DNA from: an uncultured Fretibacterium sp.
Lineage (GTDB): Bacteria; Synergistota; Synergistia; Synergistales; Aminobacteriaceae
Direction: 5' to 3'
DNA: 5,786 nucleotides
Assembly (NCBI GenBank): GCA_905373185.1
Contig: CAJPSE010000117.1
Location: 1-5,786, forward strand
In this document: one piece after another, positions 1 to 5,205 of the stretch
Layout of the letters: each line of letters opens with the position of its first letter
Numbering within the stretch: position 1 is the stretch's first letter
Program-made: the position numbers and the translations under genes
Notes under the pieces: model-generated
The model's database searches: none
Told to the model about the DNA's origin: nothing
Seen by the model: only the letters and a program-made list of their open reading frames with translations

Positions 1-590
1 TTTTTGAACCATCCCTCGGCGATGGCGCGGGAGGCTTTCCGGTGACTCTCGCAGGCATATTCGTCCTGCTCGGCCCGGGTGATTCCGCCCTCCTCGGCCA
101 GGACCTCGGCTGTCGCGCCCATCAGCATCCCCGCGAGTGGACACAGGAATCCATCCTTATGAAGGACGTCCGCGGCTGCTTTCTCGCCCATGCGAAAGCC
201 CCAGCGCGCGTCGGACAGGATATAGGGCACGTTGGACGCGCTCTCCATCCCTCCGGCGACCCCTGCGGAGATATCCCCCAGCCGAATTCGATCGGCGATC
301 AGCATCGCCGCCTTGAGGCCGGAACCGCAGCGTTTGTTGATCGTGAAGGCCGGGATCTCCGCGGGGAGCCCCGCGCGGTGTTCGGCGATACGGGCGGGGT
401 TGGCCCCCACACCGCTCTGCCACCCATTGCCCAAGATGACCTCTCCGATTACGTTGGGTTCTACGCCGGCCCGACGCACTGCCTCGGCGACGGCAATTCC
501 ACCGAGCGTCGGGGCGTCGAGCCCTTTTAGTGCGCCTCCAAATTTGCCTCCCGGCGTCCTGCAGGCACTCAGGATCACGGGCATCCCCAT
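1..590 (-). CDS. Thiolase (acetyl-CoA acetyltransferase family), 3' end cut by window edge
   Basis: This is the N-terminal 196 residues of a thiolase; the remainder lies beyond base 1. The family cleaves a 3-oxoacyl-CoA with CoA, or condenses two acyl-CoAs, in the cytoplasm. The protein opens MGMPVILSACRTPGGKFGG, the usual thiolase start. The nucleophile loop NKRCGSGLKA places the catalytic Cys at residue 88, close to its position in well-studied biosynthetic thiolases. The following GGMESAS and MGATAE motifs are also typical. The second Cys and the His of the active site should lie in the missing half. ATG at 590 is chosen because GGGGGAG (597-603) sits 6 bases upstream and an in-frame TAG immediately precedes it; ATG at 584 is possible but worse spaced. 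It begins 16 bases after CoA-transferase subunit B and is the last visible gene of the operon. Its expected substrate is the CoA ester made by that transferase. Family is certain; chain-length or substrate specificity is not. Confidence 0.92.
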   Translation of the reverse strand, partial: MGMPVILSACRTPGGKFGGALKGLDAPTLGGIAVAEAVRRAGVEPNVIGEVILGNGWQSGVGANPARIAEHRAGLPAEIPAFTINKRCGSGLKAAMLIADRIRLGDISAGVAGGMESASNVPYILSDARWGFRMGEKAAADVLHKDGFLCPLAGMLMGATAEVLAEEGGITRAEQDEYACESHRKASRAIAEGWFK

Positions 591-606
591 CTACATCTCC
601 CCCTTT

Positions 607-1278
607 TTAGACGCCCAACATAGGCTCTATGGTCTTTGCCAACTCCAGTTCCATGTCCGTGTGCTCCAGAAGCTGTTCTAAGGACACCTCGGGAGCCAGC
701 TCGCAGAGCGTCATCCTTCCATTGATACGGCGCACCACCGCAAATTCGCTGACCACCACGTCGACTGCGCCAACCGCGGTCAGGGGGAGGGAGCACTTCT
801 TCAGCAGCTTGGGCCTGCCCCTCTTGTCCATATGCGAGGTCGCGACGTAGACTCTTTTTGCACCACAGACCAAATCCATGGCTCCTCCCATACCGGGAAC
901 CATCCTGCCAGGAATCCACCAGTTGGCCAGATTCCCTTCCTGATCGACCTCCAAGGCTCCCAGCACGGTAGCATCCAGGTGCCCTCCCCGAATCATGCCG
1001 AAGCTCATGTCGCTTGCGACACAGGACGCTCCGGGAATGAGGGTCACGCAGCGTCCCCCCGCTCCGATGAAGCGCCAATCATCGACCTCCGGCTTCGGCC
1101 CCGCGCCGATCGCCCCGTTCTCCGTCTGGAGGAGCAGAGTCGTCCCCTCGGGGAGATAGTCGGAGACCAATGTCGGGATACCGATGCCCAAGTTGACGAA
1201 ACTGCCGTCCTCCAGGTCCAGCGCAATGCGCCTGGCAATCCGGTGACGCACCTGCTCCTCGCTAAGTTCTGGAAGCAT
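607..1278 (-). CDS. 3-oxoacid CoA-transferase, subunit B (beta)
   Basis: This 223-residue protein is the catalytic beta subunit of a family I CoA-transferase (AtoA/ScoB/CtfB/PcaJ/YodR type), which moves CoA from a donor such as acetyl- or succinyl-CoA to a free carboxylic acid. Visible landmarks are VNLGIGIPTLVSDYLPEG (28-45), the active-site strip LLQTENGAIGAGP with the predicted nucleophile Glu53, GGHLDATVLGALEVD (98-112), and VPGMGGAMDLVCGAKRV (127-143). The usual SENG is TENG here. The reading frame is open from ATG 1287, but AGGAG (1288-1292) directly abuts that codon, so the ATG at 1278, 9 bases downstream, is the better start. It overlaps the end of subunit A by 17 bases, which suggests translational coupling and equal subunit amounts. 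The adjacent aminotransferase and thiolase favour a 3-oxoacid as acceptor, but acetate/butyrate-type substrates cannot be excluded. Confidence 0.93.
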   Translation of the reverse strand: MLPELSEEQVRHRIARRIALDLEDGSFVNLGIGIPTLVSDYLPEGTTLLLQTENGAIGAGPKPEVDDWRFIGAGGRCVTLIPGASCVASDMSFGMIRGGHLDATVLGALEVDQEGNLANWWIPGRMVPGMGGAMDLVCGAKRVYVATSHMDKRGRPKLLKKCSLPLTAVGAVDVVVSEFAVVRRINGRMTLCELAPEVSLEQLLEHTDMELELAKTIEPMLGV

Positions 1279-1969
1279 AGAAATCATCTCCTTTCAGGAC
1301 AAGTGCATCAATAAACACTCCAGGTGTCACCACGTCGTTAGGATCGATGGCCCCAAGGGGAAGTACCTCATCAACCTCTGCAACAACCAACTTTGCAGCT
1401 GTGGCCATGGCAGGGTTGAAATTGCGGTTCGTACCGTAATATGTCAGGTTTCCCGCACGATCCGCGCGAAATGCCCGAATAAAAGCAACATCAGCCTTGA
1501 GAGGCAGCTCTAGAATATATTTGACCCCATCTATCTCCAAGGTCCTTTTGCCTTCCTCGTGAATGGTTCCCACTCCAGTTGGGGTCAAAAAACCTCCTAT
1601 CCCGAACCCACCGCTGCGAATGCGCTCCACGAATGTCCCCTGTGGTACCAACTCAAGCTCAAGTTTCTTTTCGTTGAAAAGCTTCTGAGTCATTTTGTTG
1701 AGCCCGATATGCGAAGCCGTTACCTTCTTCACTTGACCGGCCACCACCAGTTTTCCCTGTCCTATCCCCTGTGGGTGTTCCTCGTTGGCGTATGAGGTAT
1801 CGTTGCTGATGAGGTGCAGTTCTCCGGTTCCCTGCGCTACAAGGGCGTCAATCAAAGTGTAGGGAACCCCACCGTAATTAAATCCCCCCACCATGAGGGA
1901 CATTCCCTCTTTTACGCAGGAAACGGCTTCCTTAGCCGATAGAACGGGTTTGAACCACTTTTTGGACAT
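1262..1969 (-). CDS. 3-oxoacid CoA-transferase, subunit A (alpha)
   Basis: This 235-residue protein is the alpha subunit partner of the downstream beta subunit (AtoD/ScoA/CtfA/PcaI/YodS type). It shows the CoA-transferase signature EGMSLMVGGFNYGGVP (21-36), the glycine-rich SGGFGIGGFLTPTGVGT (119-135), LPLKADVAFIRAFRADRAGN (155-174), NFNPAMATAA (183-192), and VTPGVFIDALV (214-224). The length is normal for the family and no domain is missing. ATG at 1969 follows the aminotransferase stop by 3 bases; AGGGA (1976-1980) lies inside the end of the aminotransferase gene with 6-base spacing, so translation is probably coupled. Hand counts of two 60-base lines (1381-1440 and 1681-1740) gave about 50% GC, clearly below the thiolase and glmU. 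Which 3-oxoacid or fatty acid is used cannot be read from sequence alone; the operon context argues for a 3-oxoacid made by transamination. Confidence 0.93.
   Translation of the reverse strand: MSKKWFKPVLSAKEAVSCVKEGMSLMVGGFNYGGVPYTLIDALVAQGTGELHLISNDTSYANEEHPQGIGQGKLVVAGQVKKVTASHIGLNKMTQKLFNEKKLELELVPQGTFVERIRSGGFGIGGFLTPTGVGTIHEEGKRTLEIDGVKYILELPLKADVAFIRAFRADRAGNLTYYGTNRNFNPAMATAAKLVVAEVDEVLPLGAIDPNDVVTPGVFIDALVLKGDDFYASRT
1288..1295 (-). promoter_or_regulatory. Shine-Dalgarno of CoA-transferase subunit B, start-deciding
   Basis: Minus-strand GAAAGGAG directly abuts ATG 1287, leaving no spacer, and is 9 bases from ATG 1278. The second ATG is therefore preferred and the product begins MLPELSEEQV. 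The site lies inside the coding sequence of subunit A. Confidence 0.7.
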
Positions 1970-1972
1970 GAC

Positions 1973-3331
1973 TCATCCCTGCTTTCGCGCAAGCTTTTCG
2001 GCCGCGGCCTCAAGGCCGGCCCGGAGGCGTCTAGCGATTTCTTTTACCTGTTCCTCTGATATAATCAGCGGAGGAGCAATAAGGAATTGGTCCCCCTCGA
2101 CGCCATCGATCTGTCCTGTACCGGGGTAGATAACAAGTCCCTGTTCCATGCATTCGGCTGCTACCATAGCCGCAGCCTTGCGCGCTGGCTCGAAGGGTTT
2201 GCGTGTATCTTTGTCCTCCACCAGCTCTATACCCCACATCAGGCCTTTTCCTCGGACATCGCCGACGAAGGGCATATCCAGCATCTCCTTGAGCAACTTG
2301 CCGAACTGTTCCCCGCGCTTTGCGCAGTTCTCGAAGACATGGTTCTTTTTCATAAACCTGATTGTGGCTGTCACTGCAGCGGCTGTGGTCGGATTGGCGT
2401 TGTAGGTATGTCCATGTCCAAACACTCCGCTGCCGTTTAAGATGGTTTCGATGATCTTGTCACTCGCAATGGCTGCCCCGACAGGAGAATAGCCGCCTGA
2501 AAGGGCCTTAGCCGAGGTAATGATGTCTGGCTGTACGCCCCAATGCTCCACACAGAAGGGTTTGCCTGTCCGCCCCATGCCAGTCATAATTTCATCGGCG
2601 ATCAATAACACGTCGTAACGCGTACAAATGTCTCGGATCATCTCCCAATATCCCTCTGGGGGGACGCAGGCACCTATAGAAGACCCCACGATAGGCTCAG
2701 CGACGAACGCGGCTACGTACTGTTTTCCAATACGCCGGATCTCCCTTTCCAAGAGCTGAGAATAATATCGAGCCTGCTCCTCCTCCGAGGCATCACGCAA
2801 TTCGCTGCGGTAACAATAAGGGGTCTCTATCTTCGGGCACTCCCGAAACAGGAGTGAATATGGTCGGCGACGTCCCATATTGCCAGCCAGCCCCATTGTC
2901 CCCAGTGTTGAGCCGTGATAGGAGTTCCAGCGAGCGATAAAAACAGTCTTGGCACTTCCAGCTCCGTCCCGTTCAAGAAAATAATTGCGCGCTAGTTTCA
3001 TGGCGCATTCCATTGCCTCACTGCCTCCGCTTCCGAACCAGACATGATTCAGGTCCCCGGGAGCGATGGAGGCCAACTCTGAGGCGGCCTCCTCCGATGC
3101 CTCCGTGTTCCAACGCGAAGGATGTGCAAATTCCAATGTCGTCATCTGACGATATACGGCATCGGCTATTTCCTTGTTGCCGTGTCCGATGCTGGAGAGC
3201 AGCGCGCCACAACAGCCATCGATGTACTCCTTTCCATCTTGATCGTAAATGTAGATCCCCTCACCCCGGATGGCCTTCTTGAGATCTCCCCGATAAGACC
3301 TGGGAATGAAATGTCGCTTTTCCAAAACCAT
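1973..3331 (-). CDS. Class III PLP-dependent aminotransferase (omega/beta-amino acid type, YodT-like)
   Basis: This 452-residue fold-type I aminotransferase has all class III landmarks. GSGGSEA (100-106) is the PLP phosphate loop, YHG (138-140) holds the ring-stacking Tyr, AEP is at 211-213, and LLIADEIMTGMGRTGK (242-257) has Asp246 for the pyridine nitrogen. SAKALSGGY (273-281) carries the Schiff-base Lys275, and HTYNANP (308-314) holds the phosphate-binding Thr309. Class III enzymes move amino groups from omega-, beta- or other non-alpha positions to pyruvate or 2-oxoglutarate. GTG at 3340 also opens the frame but lies within the Shine-Dalgarno AGGAGGTG (3338-3345); ATG at 3331, 6 bases after it, is the true start. 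It is the first gene of the operon. The order with CoA-transferase A and B resembles B. subtilis yodT-yodS-yodR from memory. Alternatives are a beta-alanine, GABA or BioA-like enzyme; the thiolase and CoA-transferase context favours a beta-amino acid. Confidence 0.92.
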   Translation of the reverse strand: MVLEKRHFIPRSYRGDLKKAIRGEGIYIYDQDGKEYIDGCCGALLSSIGHGNKEIADAVYRQMTTLEFAHPSRWNTEASEEAASELASIAPGDLNHVWFGSGGSEAMECAMKLARNYFLERDGAGSAKTVFIARWNSYHGSTLGTMGLAGNMGRRRPYSLLFRECPKIETPYCYRSELRDASEEEQARYYSQLLEREIRRIGKQYVAAFVAEPIVGSSIGACVPPEGYWEMIRDICTRYDVLLIADEIMTGMGRTGKPFCVEHWGVQPDIITSAKALSGGYSPVGAAIASDKIIETILNGSGVFGHGHTYNANPTTAAAVTATIRFMKKNHVFENCAKRGEQFGKLLKEMLDMPFVGDVRGKGLMWGIELVEDKDTRKPFEPARKAAAMVAAECMEQGLVIYPGTGQIDGVEGDQFLIAPPLIISEEQVKEIARRLRAGLEAAAEKLARKQG

Positions 3332-3365
3332 TTCGAGCACCTCCTATATTCTGCCCATACAGCAT
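3261..3365 (-). other. Possible 34-codon upstream ORF overlapping the aminotransferase start
   Basis: On the minus strand, ATG at 3365 is preceded by a good Shine-Dalgarno (TGGAGG, 5 bases away). It opens a 34-codon frame, beginning MLYGQNIGGARNGFGK and ending at TGA 3263-3261. It is out of frame with the aminotransferase and overlaps its first 71 bases, so ribosomes using it would pass through the real start. The peptide has no recognisable features, and most of it is simply the aminotransferase sequence in another frame. It could be a coupling or attenuating leader ORF, or chance. Confidence 0.2.
3338..3345 (-). promoter_or_regulatory. Shine-Dalgarno of the aminotransferase gene, start-deciding
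   Basis: Minus-strand AGGAGGTG is a near-perfect anti-16S match. The last three bases are the GTG that would give the longest reading frame, so that codon cannot be a well-placed start. ATG 3331, separated by CTCGAA, is the start. Confidence 0.85.
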
Positions 3366-3457
3366 CCTTTCCTCCAAAGAAAAAGGAACTTCAAGGCCAT
3401 CAAATATGCATGAATAATTTTTTTCGTTTATATTAAGCATGAAATATTTCTTTCCAA

Positions 3458-3487
3458 ATAATACAGCAGAGGATTATACTTTGTCAA
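3458..3487 (-). promoter_or_regulatory. Predicted sigma-70-type promoter of the aminotransferase operon
   Basis: On the minus strand a perfect -35 TTGACA (3482-3487) is followed after 18 bases by TATTAT (3458-3463), five of six matches to the -10 consensus. Transcription would start near 3450, giving a leader of about 120 bases. A perfect TATAAT (3473-3478) also lies only 3 bases after the TTGACA; it would need a different and weaker -35 (around CATTCT), so the -10 assignment is not unique. The palindrome GAAATATTTC at 3441-3450 covers the predicted start and could be an operator. Confidence 0.55.
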
Positions 3488-3533
3488 ACCACGAAAGAAT
3501 GAAATCCCTCCCTTATTTCGATGCAACAACGCA

Positions 3534-3550
3534 CTTTATTCTTCATAAAG
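3534..3550. promoter_or_regulatory. 17-bp dyad between the divergent promoters, candidate operator
   Basis: CTTTAT and ATAAAG form a perfect inverted repeat around TCTTC. It lies about 46 bases upstream of the minus-strand -35 and about 37 bases upstream of the plus-strand -35, a usual place for an activator or shared regulator. No regulator gene is visible in the window and the dyad matches no site I recognise. It could be a chance feature of AT-rich DNA. Confidence 0.3.
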
Positions 3551-3587
3551 CTATCGCAACCTGCGGATTTGGGGAGCCTTCTGCCTC

Positions 3588-3616
3588 TTGACGGGGCAGG
3601 GCCTTTGGACAATAAT
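3588..3616 (+). promoter_or_regulatory. Predicted sigma-70-type promoter of tRNA-Gln
   Basis: TTGACG (3588-3593) and AATAAT (3611-3616) are each one mismatch from consensus and exactly 17 bases apart. Transcription would start near 3623, about 46 bases before the mature tRNA. The -35 lies in the loop of a short inverted repeat, CTGCC (3581-3585) with GGCAG (3595-3599). Confidence 0.6.
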
Positions 3617-3623
3617 AAATAGT

Positions 3624-3650
3624 TGGAGACATACTGTATGTTTTTCTCCA
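3624..3650 (+). other. Hairpin at the 5' end of the predicted tRNA-Gln transcript
   Basis: TGGAGA (3624-3629) pairs perfectly with TCTCCA (3645-3650). Inside lies a second dyad, ACATAC-T-GTATGT (3629-3641), followed by a T-run (3641-3645). It starts within a base or two of the predicted transcription start. It may be a protein-binding dyad in DNA or a structured 5' leader removed by RNase P. The weak inner stem plus T-run is a poor terminator. Confidence 0.4.
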
Positions 3651-3668
3651 GGGGGATTTTTCAATCGT

Positions 3669-3742
3669 TGGGGTGTAGCCAAGCGGCAAGGCAGCGGACT
3701 TTGGCTCCGCCATCGTTGGTTCGAATCCAGCCACCCCAGCCA
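3669..3742 (+). tRNA. tRNA-Gln (anticodon UUG), CCA encoded
   Basis: The cloverleaf is complete. The acceptor stem TGGGGTG (3669-3675) pairs with CACCCCA (3732-3738), followed by discriminator G3739 and an encoded CCA (3740-3742). The D stem is GCC/GGC (3678-3680 with 3690-3692). The anticodon stem GCGGA/TCCGC (3694-3698 with 3706-3710) closes a 7-base loop CTTTGGC with anticodon TTG at 3701-3703. The variable loop is 4 bases, and the T stem GTTGG/CCAGC (3715-3719 with 3727-3731, one G-T pair) closes TTCGAAT. The U-A first acceptor pair is typical of bacterial tRNA-Gln. It has its own promoter upstream and a terminator 21 bases downstream. Confidence 0.97.
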
Positions 3743-3763
3743 TAATTTACGGGAACGGGATAT

Positions 3764-3786
3764 GGGGGGAGACCCCCTTGTTTTTT
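3764..3786 (+). terminator. Intrinsic terminator (or attenuator) after tRNA-Gln, before glmU
   Basis: GGGGG (3764-3768) pairs with CCCCC (3773-3777) around a GAGA loop, a stable GNRA tetraloop, followed by TTGTTTTTT. The stem is only 5 bp but all G-C. It would end the tRNA transcript. It also lies between glmU and the only convincing promoter, so glmU needs read-through or a promoter of its own. Confidence 0.7.
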
Positions 3787-3815
3787 GCCGCGGGATTGTG
3801 AGGAGGGCTGGCGGG

Positions 3816-5201
3816 ATGGAGTCGCGCTTGGGCATTCTCGTTATGGCTGCGGGAAAGGGCACTCGGATGAGGAGCGAGCTTCCCAAAGTGCTGCATCCGA
3901 TCCTGGACGTACCGATGCTGGGGCATCTGCTTCGGAGCGTCCTCGGGTGTGGCGCCGGTGAGGTCGCGGTCCTGGTGGGGGCCGGCGGAGGACAGGTCGA
4001 GGAGTACCTTCGGGACTTCCCGGGGGTGAGGGTGCTCTGGCAGCGGGAACAGCTGGGGACCGGACATGCGGTGAAGGTCGCCCGCGACTGGTGGAGGAAC
4101 TTCGATACCCTGCTCGTCCTCAACGGGGACCTTCCTCTCTTGAGGCCCGAGACCCTGAGGGACCTCCTCGACAAGTGCGTTCGTGAGCCTGCGGCCTGTA
4201 CCCTCCTGAGCTTCGAGGCGCGGAACCCCGACGGTTATGGCCGCGTCGTCCGGTCCACCTCCGGAATCCGGGTAGTGGAGCACAAGGACGCCTCGGAGGC
4301 GGAGCGCGGAGTGCGTGAGGTCAACGCGGGCTGTTATGTCTTTGACGTCGTCTCTCTGGCCCGTGTCATCGATCGGGTCGGAAACCATAACGTGCAGGGC
4401 GAGTATTACCTTCCCGACGTCGTCTCCCTGATGCAGGAGGAGGGAATGCCCGTCCGGGCGGTCTCGATGCCGGCGGAGGAGATGAGGGGCGTCAATACCC
4501 AGGCCGAGCTGGCGGGGGTTGCGGCGGCCCTGCGCGACCGGATTGCGGCGGGCTGGATGGAGCGGGGCGTGATGATGCTGGATCCCTCCTCGGTCTGGAT
4601 TGGCCCGGATGTGGAGCTGGCGCCCGGCGTCCGCATCGCGCCGAACGTCCAGATGTGGGGTCGTACCCGAGTCGGGAGCGGGAGCTCCATTGGTCCCGGC
4701 TGCATTTTGACCGACGCCCTCCTGGGGTGCGACGTCGTACTTACCGCGAACGTGATCGTGGAGGCGAGCGAGCTGTGTGACGGCGCCAAGGCAGGGCCGT
4801 TCGCCTACATCCGGGAGGGGTCCTGCCTGAAGGAGTGTTCCTTTGCCGGAAAGTTCGTGGAGCTGAAGAGGACGATGGTAGGCCAGAACAGCAAGGTGCC
4901 GCATCTCACCTACCTGGGCGACGCGCGTTTGGGGAAGCACGTCAATATCGGGGCCGGGACCATCACGTGCAATTACGATGGCCGCGACAAACACCCCACG
5001 ACGATCGGCGATCGCTGCTTCGTGGGGTCGGATACGATGTTCGTCGCTCCAGCCTCGATGGGGGACGACGCCTCGACCGCCGCAGGATCGGTCATCACGG
5101 ACCCCATCCCGGATGGCGCCCTGGGGGTGGGGCGGGCCCGGCAGCATAATGTCGAGGGATGGGCGCTTCGCGGAAAACAACTAGGACGACGGGGAGGCTG
5201 A
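3816..5201 (+). CDS. glmU: Bifunctional GlmU: GlcNAc-1-P uridyltransferase / glucosamine-1-P acetyltransferase
   Basis: This 461-residue cytoplasmic enzyme acetylates glucosamine-1-phosphate and then joins GlcNAc-1-P to UMP from UTP, giving UDP-GlcNAc for peptidoglycan and other envelope glycans. The N-terminal Rossmann domain shows MAAGKGTRM (10-18) with LPKVLHP, QLGTGHA (79-85), NGD (103-105; metal-binding Asp105), GYGRVV (140-145), EHKDA (155-159), EVN (168-170) and GEYYLPD (195-201). GVNTQAELA precedes the left-handed beta-helix domain (about 255-461). That domain carries [20 protein letters not shown] with catalytic His363, [13 protein letters not shown] and the acetyl-CoA-binding end. 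Length and residue numbering follow E. coli GlmU closely. ATG 3816 is chosen because AGGAGGG (3801-3807) is 8 bases upstream. The frame is open upstream to 3588, but that extension would translate the tRNA and terminator. prs follows after 4 bases. Confidence 0.96.
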   Translation: MESRLGILVMAAGKGTRMRSELPKVLHPILDVPMLGHLLRSVLGCGAGEVAVLVGAGGGQVEEYLRDFPGVRVLWQREQLGTGHAVKVARDWWRNFDTLLVLNGDLPLLRPETLRDLLDKCVREPAACTLLSFEARNPDGYGRVVRSTSGIRVVEHKDASEAERGVREVNAGCYVFDVVSLARVIDRVGNHNVQGEYYLPDVVSLMQEEGMPVRAVSMPAEEMRGVNTQAELAGVAAALRDRIAAGWMERGVMMLDPSSVWIGPDVELAPGVRIAPNVQMWGRTRVGSGSSIGPGCILTDALLGCDVVLTANVIVEASELCDGAKAGPFAYIREGSCLKECSFAGKFVELKRTMVGQNSKVPHLTYLGDARLGKHVNIGAGTITCNYDGRDKHPTTIGDRCFVGSDTMFVAPASMGDDASTAAGSVITDPIPDGALGVGRARQHNVEGWALRGKQLGRRGG

Positions 5202-5205
5202 TACC

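Larger units (their letters stand above)
3332..3668. other. Divergent intergenic region, 337 bases, no protein-coding gene
   Basis: This AT-rich stretch separates the minus-strand catabolic operon from the plus-strand tRNA-glmU-prs unit. It holds one predicted promoter for each direction, a 6-5-6 dyad between them (3534-3550), a 10-base perfect palindrome GAAATATTTC (3441-3450) at the predicted start of the minus-strand transcript, and a hairpin (3624-3650) at the start of the plus-strand transcript. Apart from the short candidate leader ORF at its left end I see no gene here. Confidence 0.8.

Noticed and set aside
42..530. 162-residue plus-strand frame at the left end
   Set aside because: It lies opposite the thiolase, whose catalytic motifs are unmistakable on the minus strand.
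591..596. ATG-TAG start-stop pair before the thiolase start
   Set aside because: It could act as a minimal upstream ORF, but it falls within the Shine-Dalgarno spacer of the thiolase and most likely arises by chance; it mainly serves to fix the thiolase start after it.
3521..3566. Two GCAAC-containing near-repeats (3521-3532 and 3553-3566) as direct repeats or attachment sites
   Set aside because: Only about five bases match exactly, too little to separate from chance.
3581..3602. CTGCC/GGCAG inverted repeat around the tRNA promoter -35 as a terminator
   Set aside because: The stem is only 5 bp with a 9-base loop, no T-run follows on either strand, and no gene ends nearby.
3725..3742. tRNA-Gln 3' end as an integration site
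   Set aside because: No second copy of the tRNA 3' end and no integrase gene are present in the window.
3588..3815. 76-residue N-terminal extension of GlmU
   Set aside because: It would translate the tRNA-Gln and the terminator; the Shine-Dalgarno at 3801-3807 and the family length both fit the start at 3816.
3747..5180. 477-residue open frame on the minus strand opposite glmU
   Set aside because: It is antisense to a fully motif-supported glmU, has a low-complexity H/P/R/D-rich translation and no recognisable domain. It is a common artefact of GC-rich codon bias.
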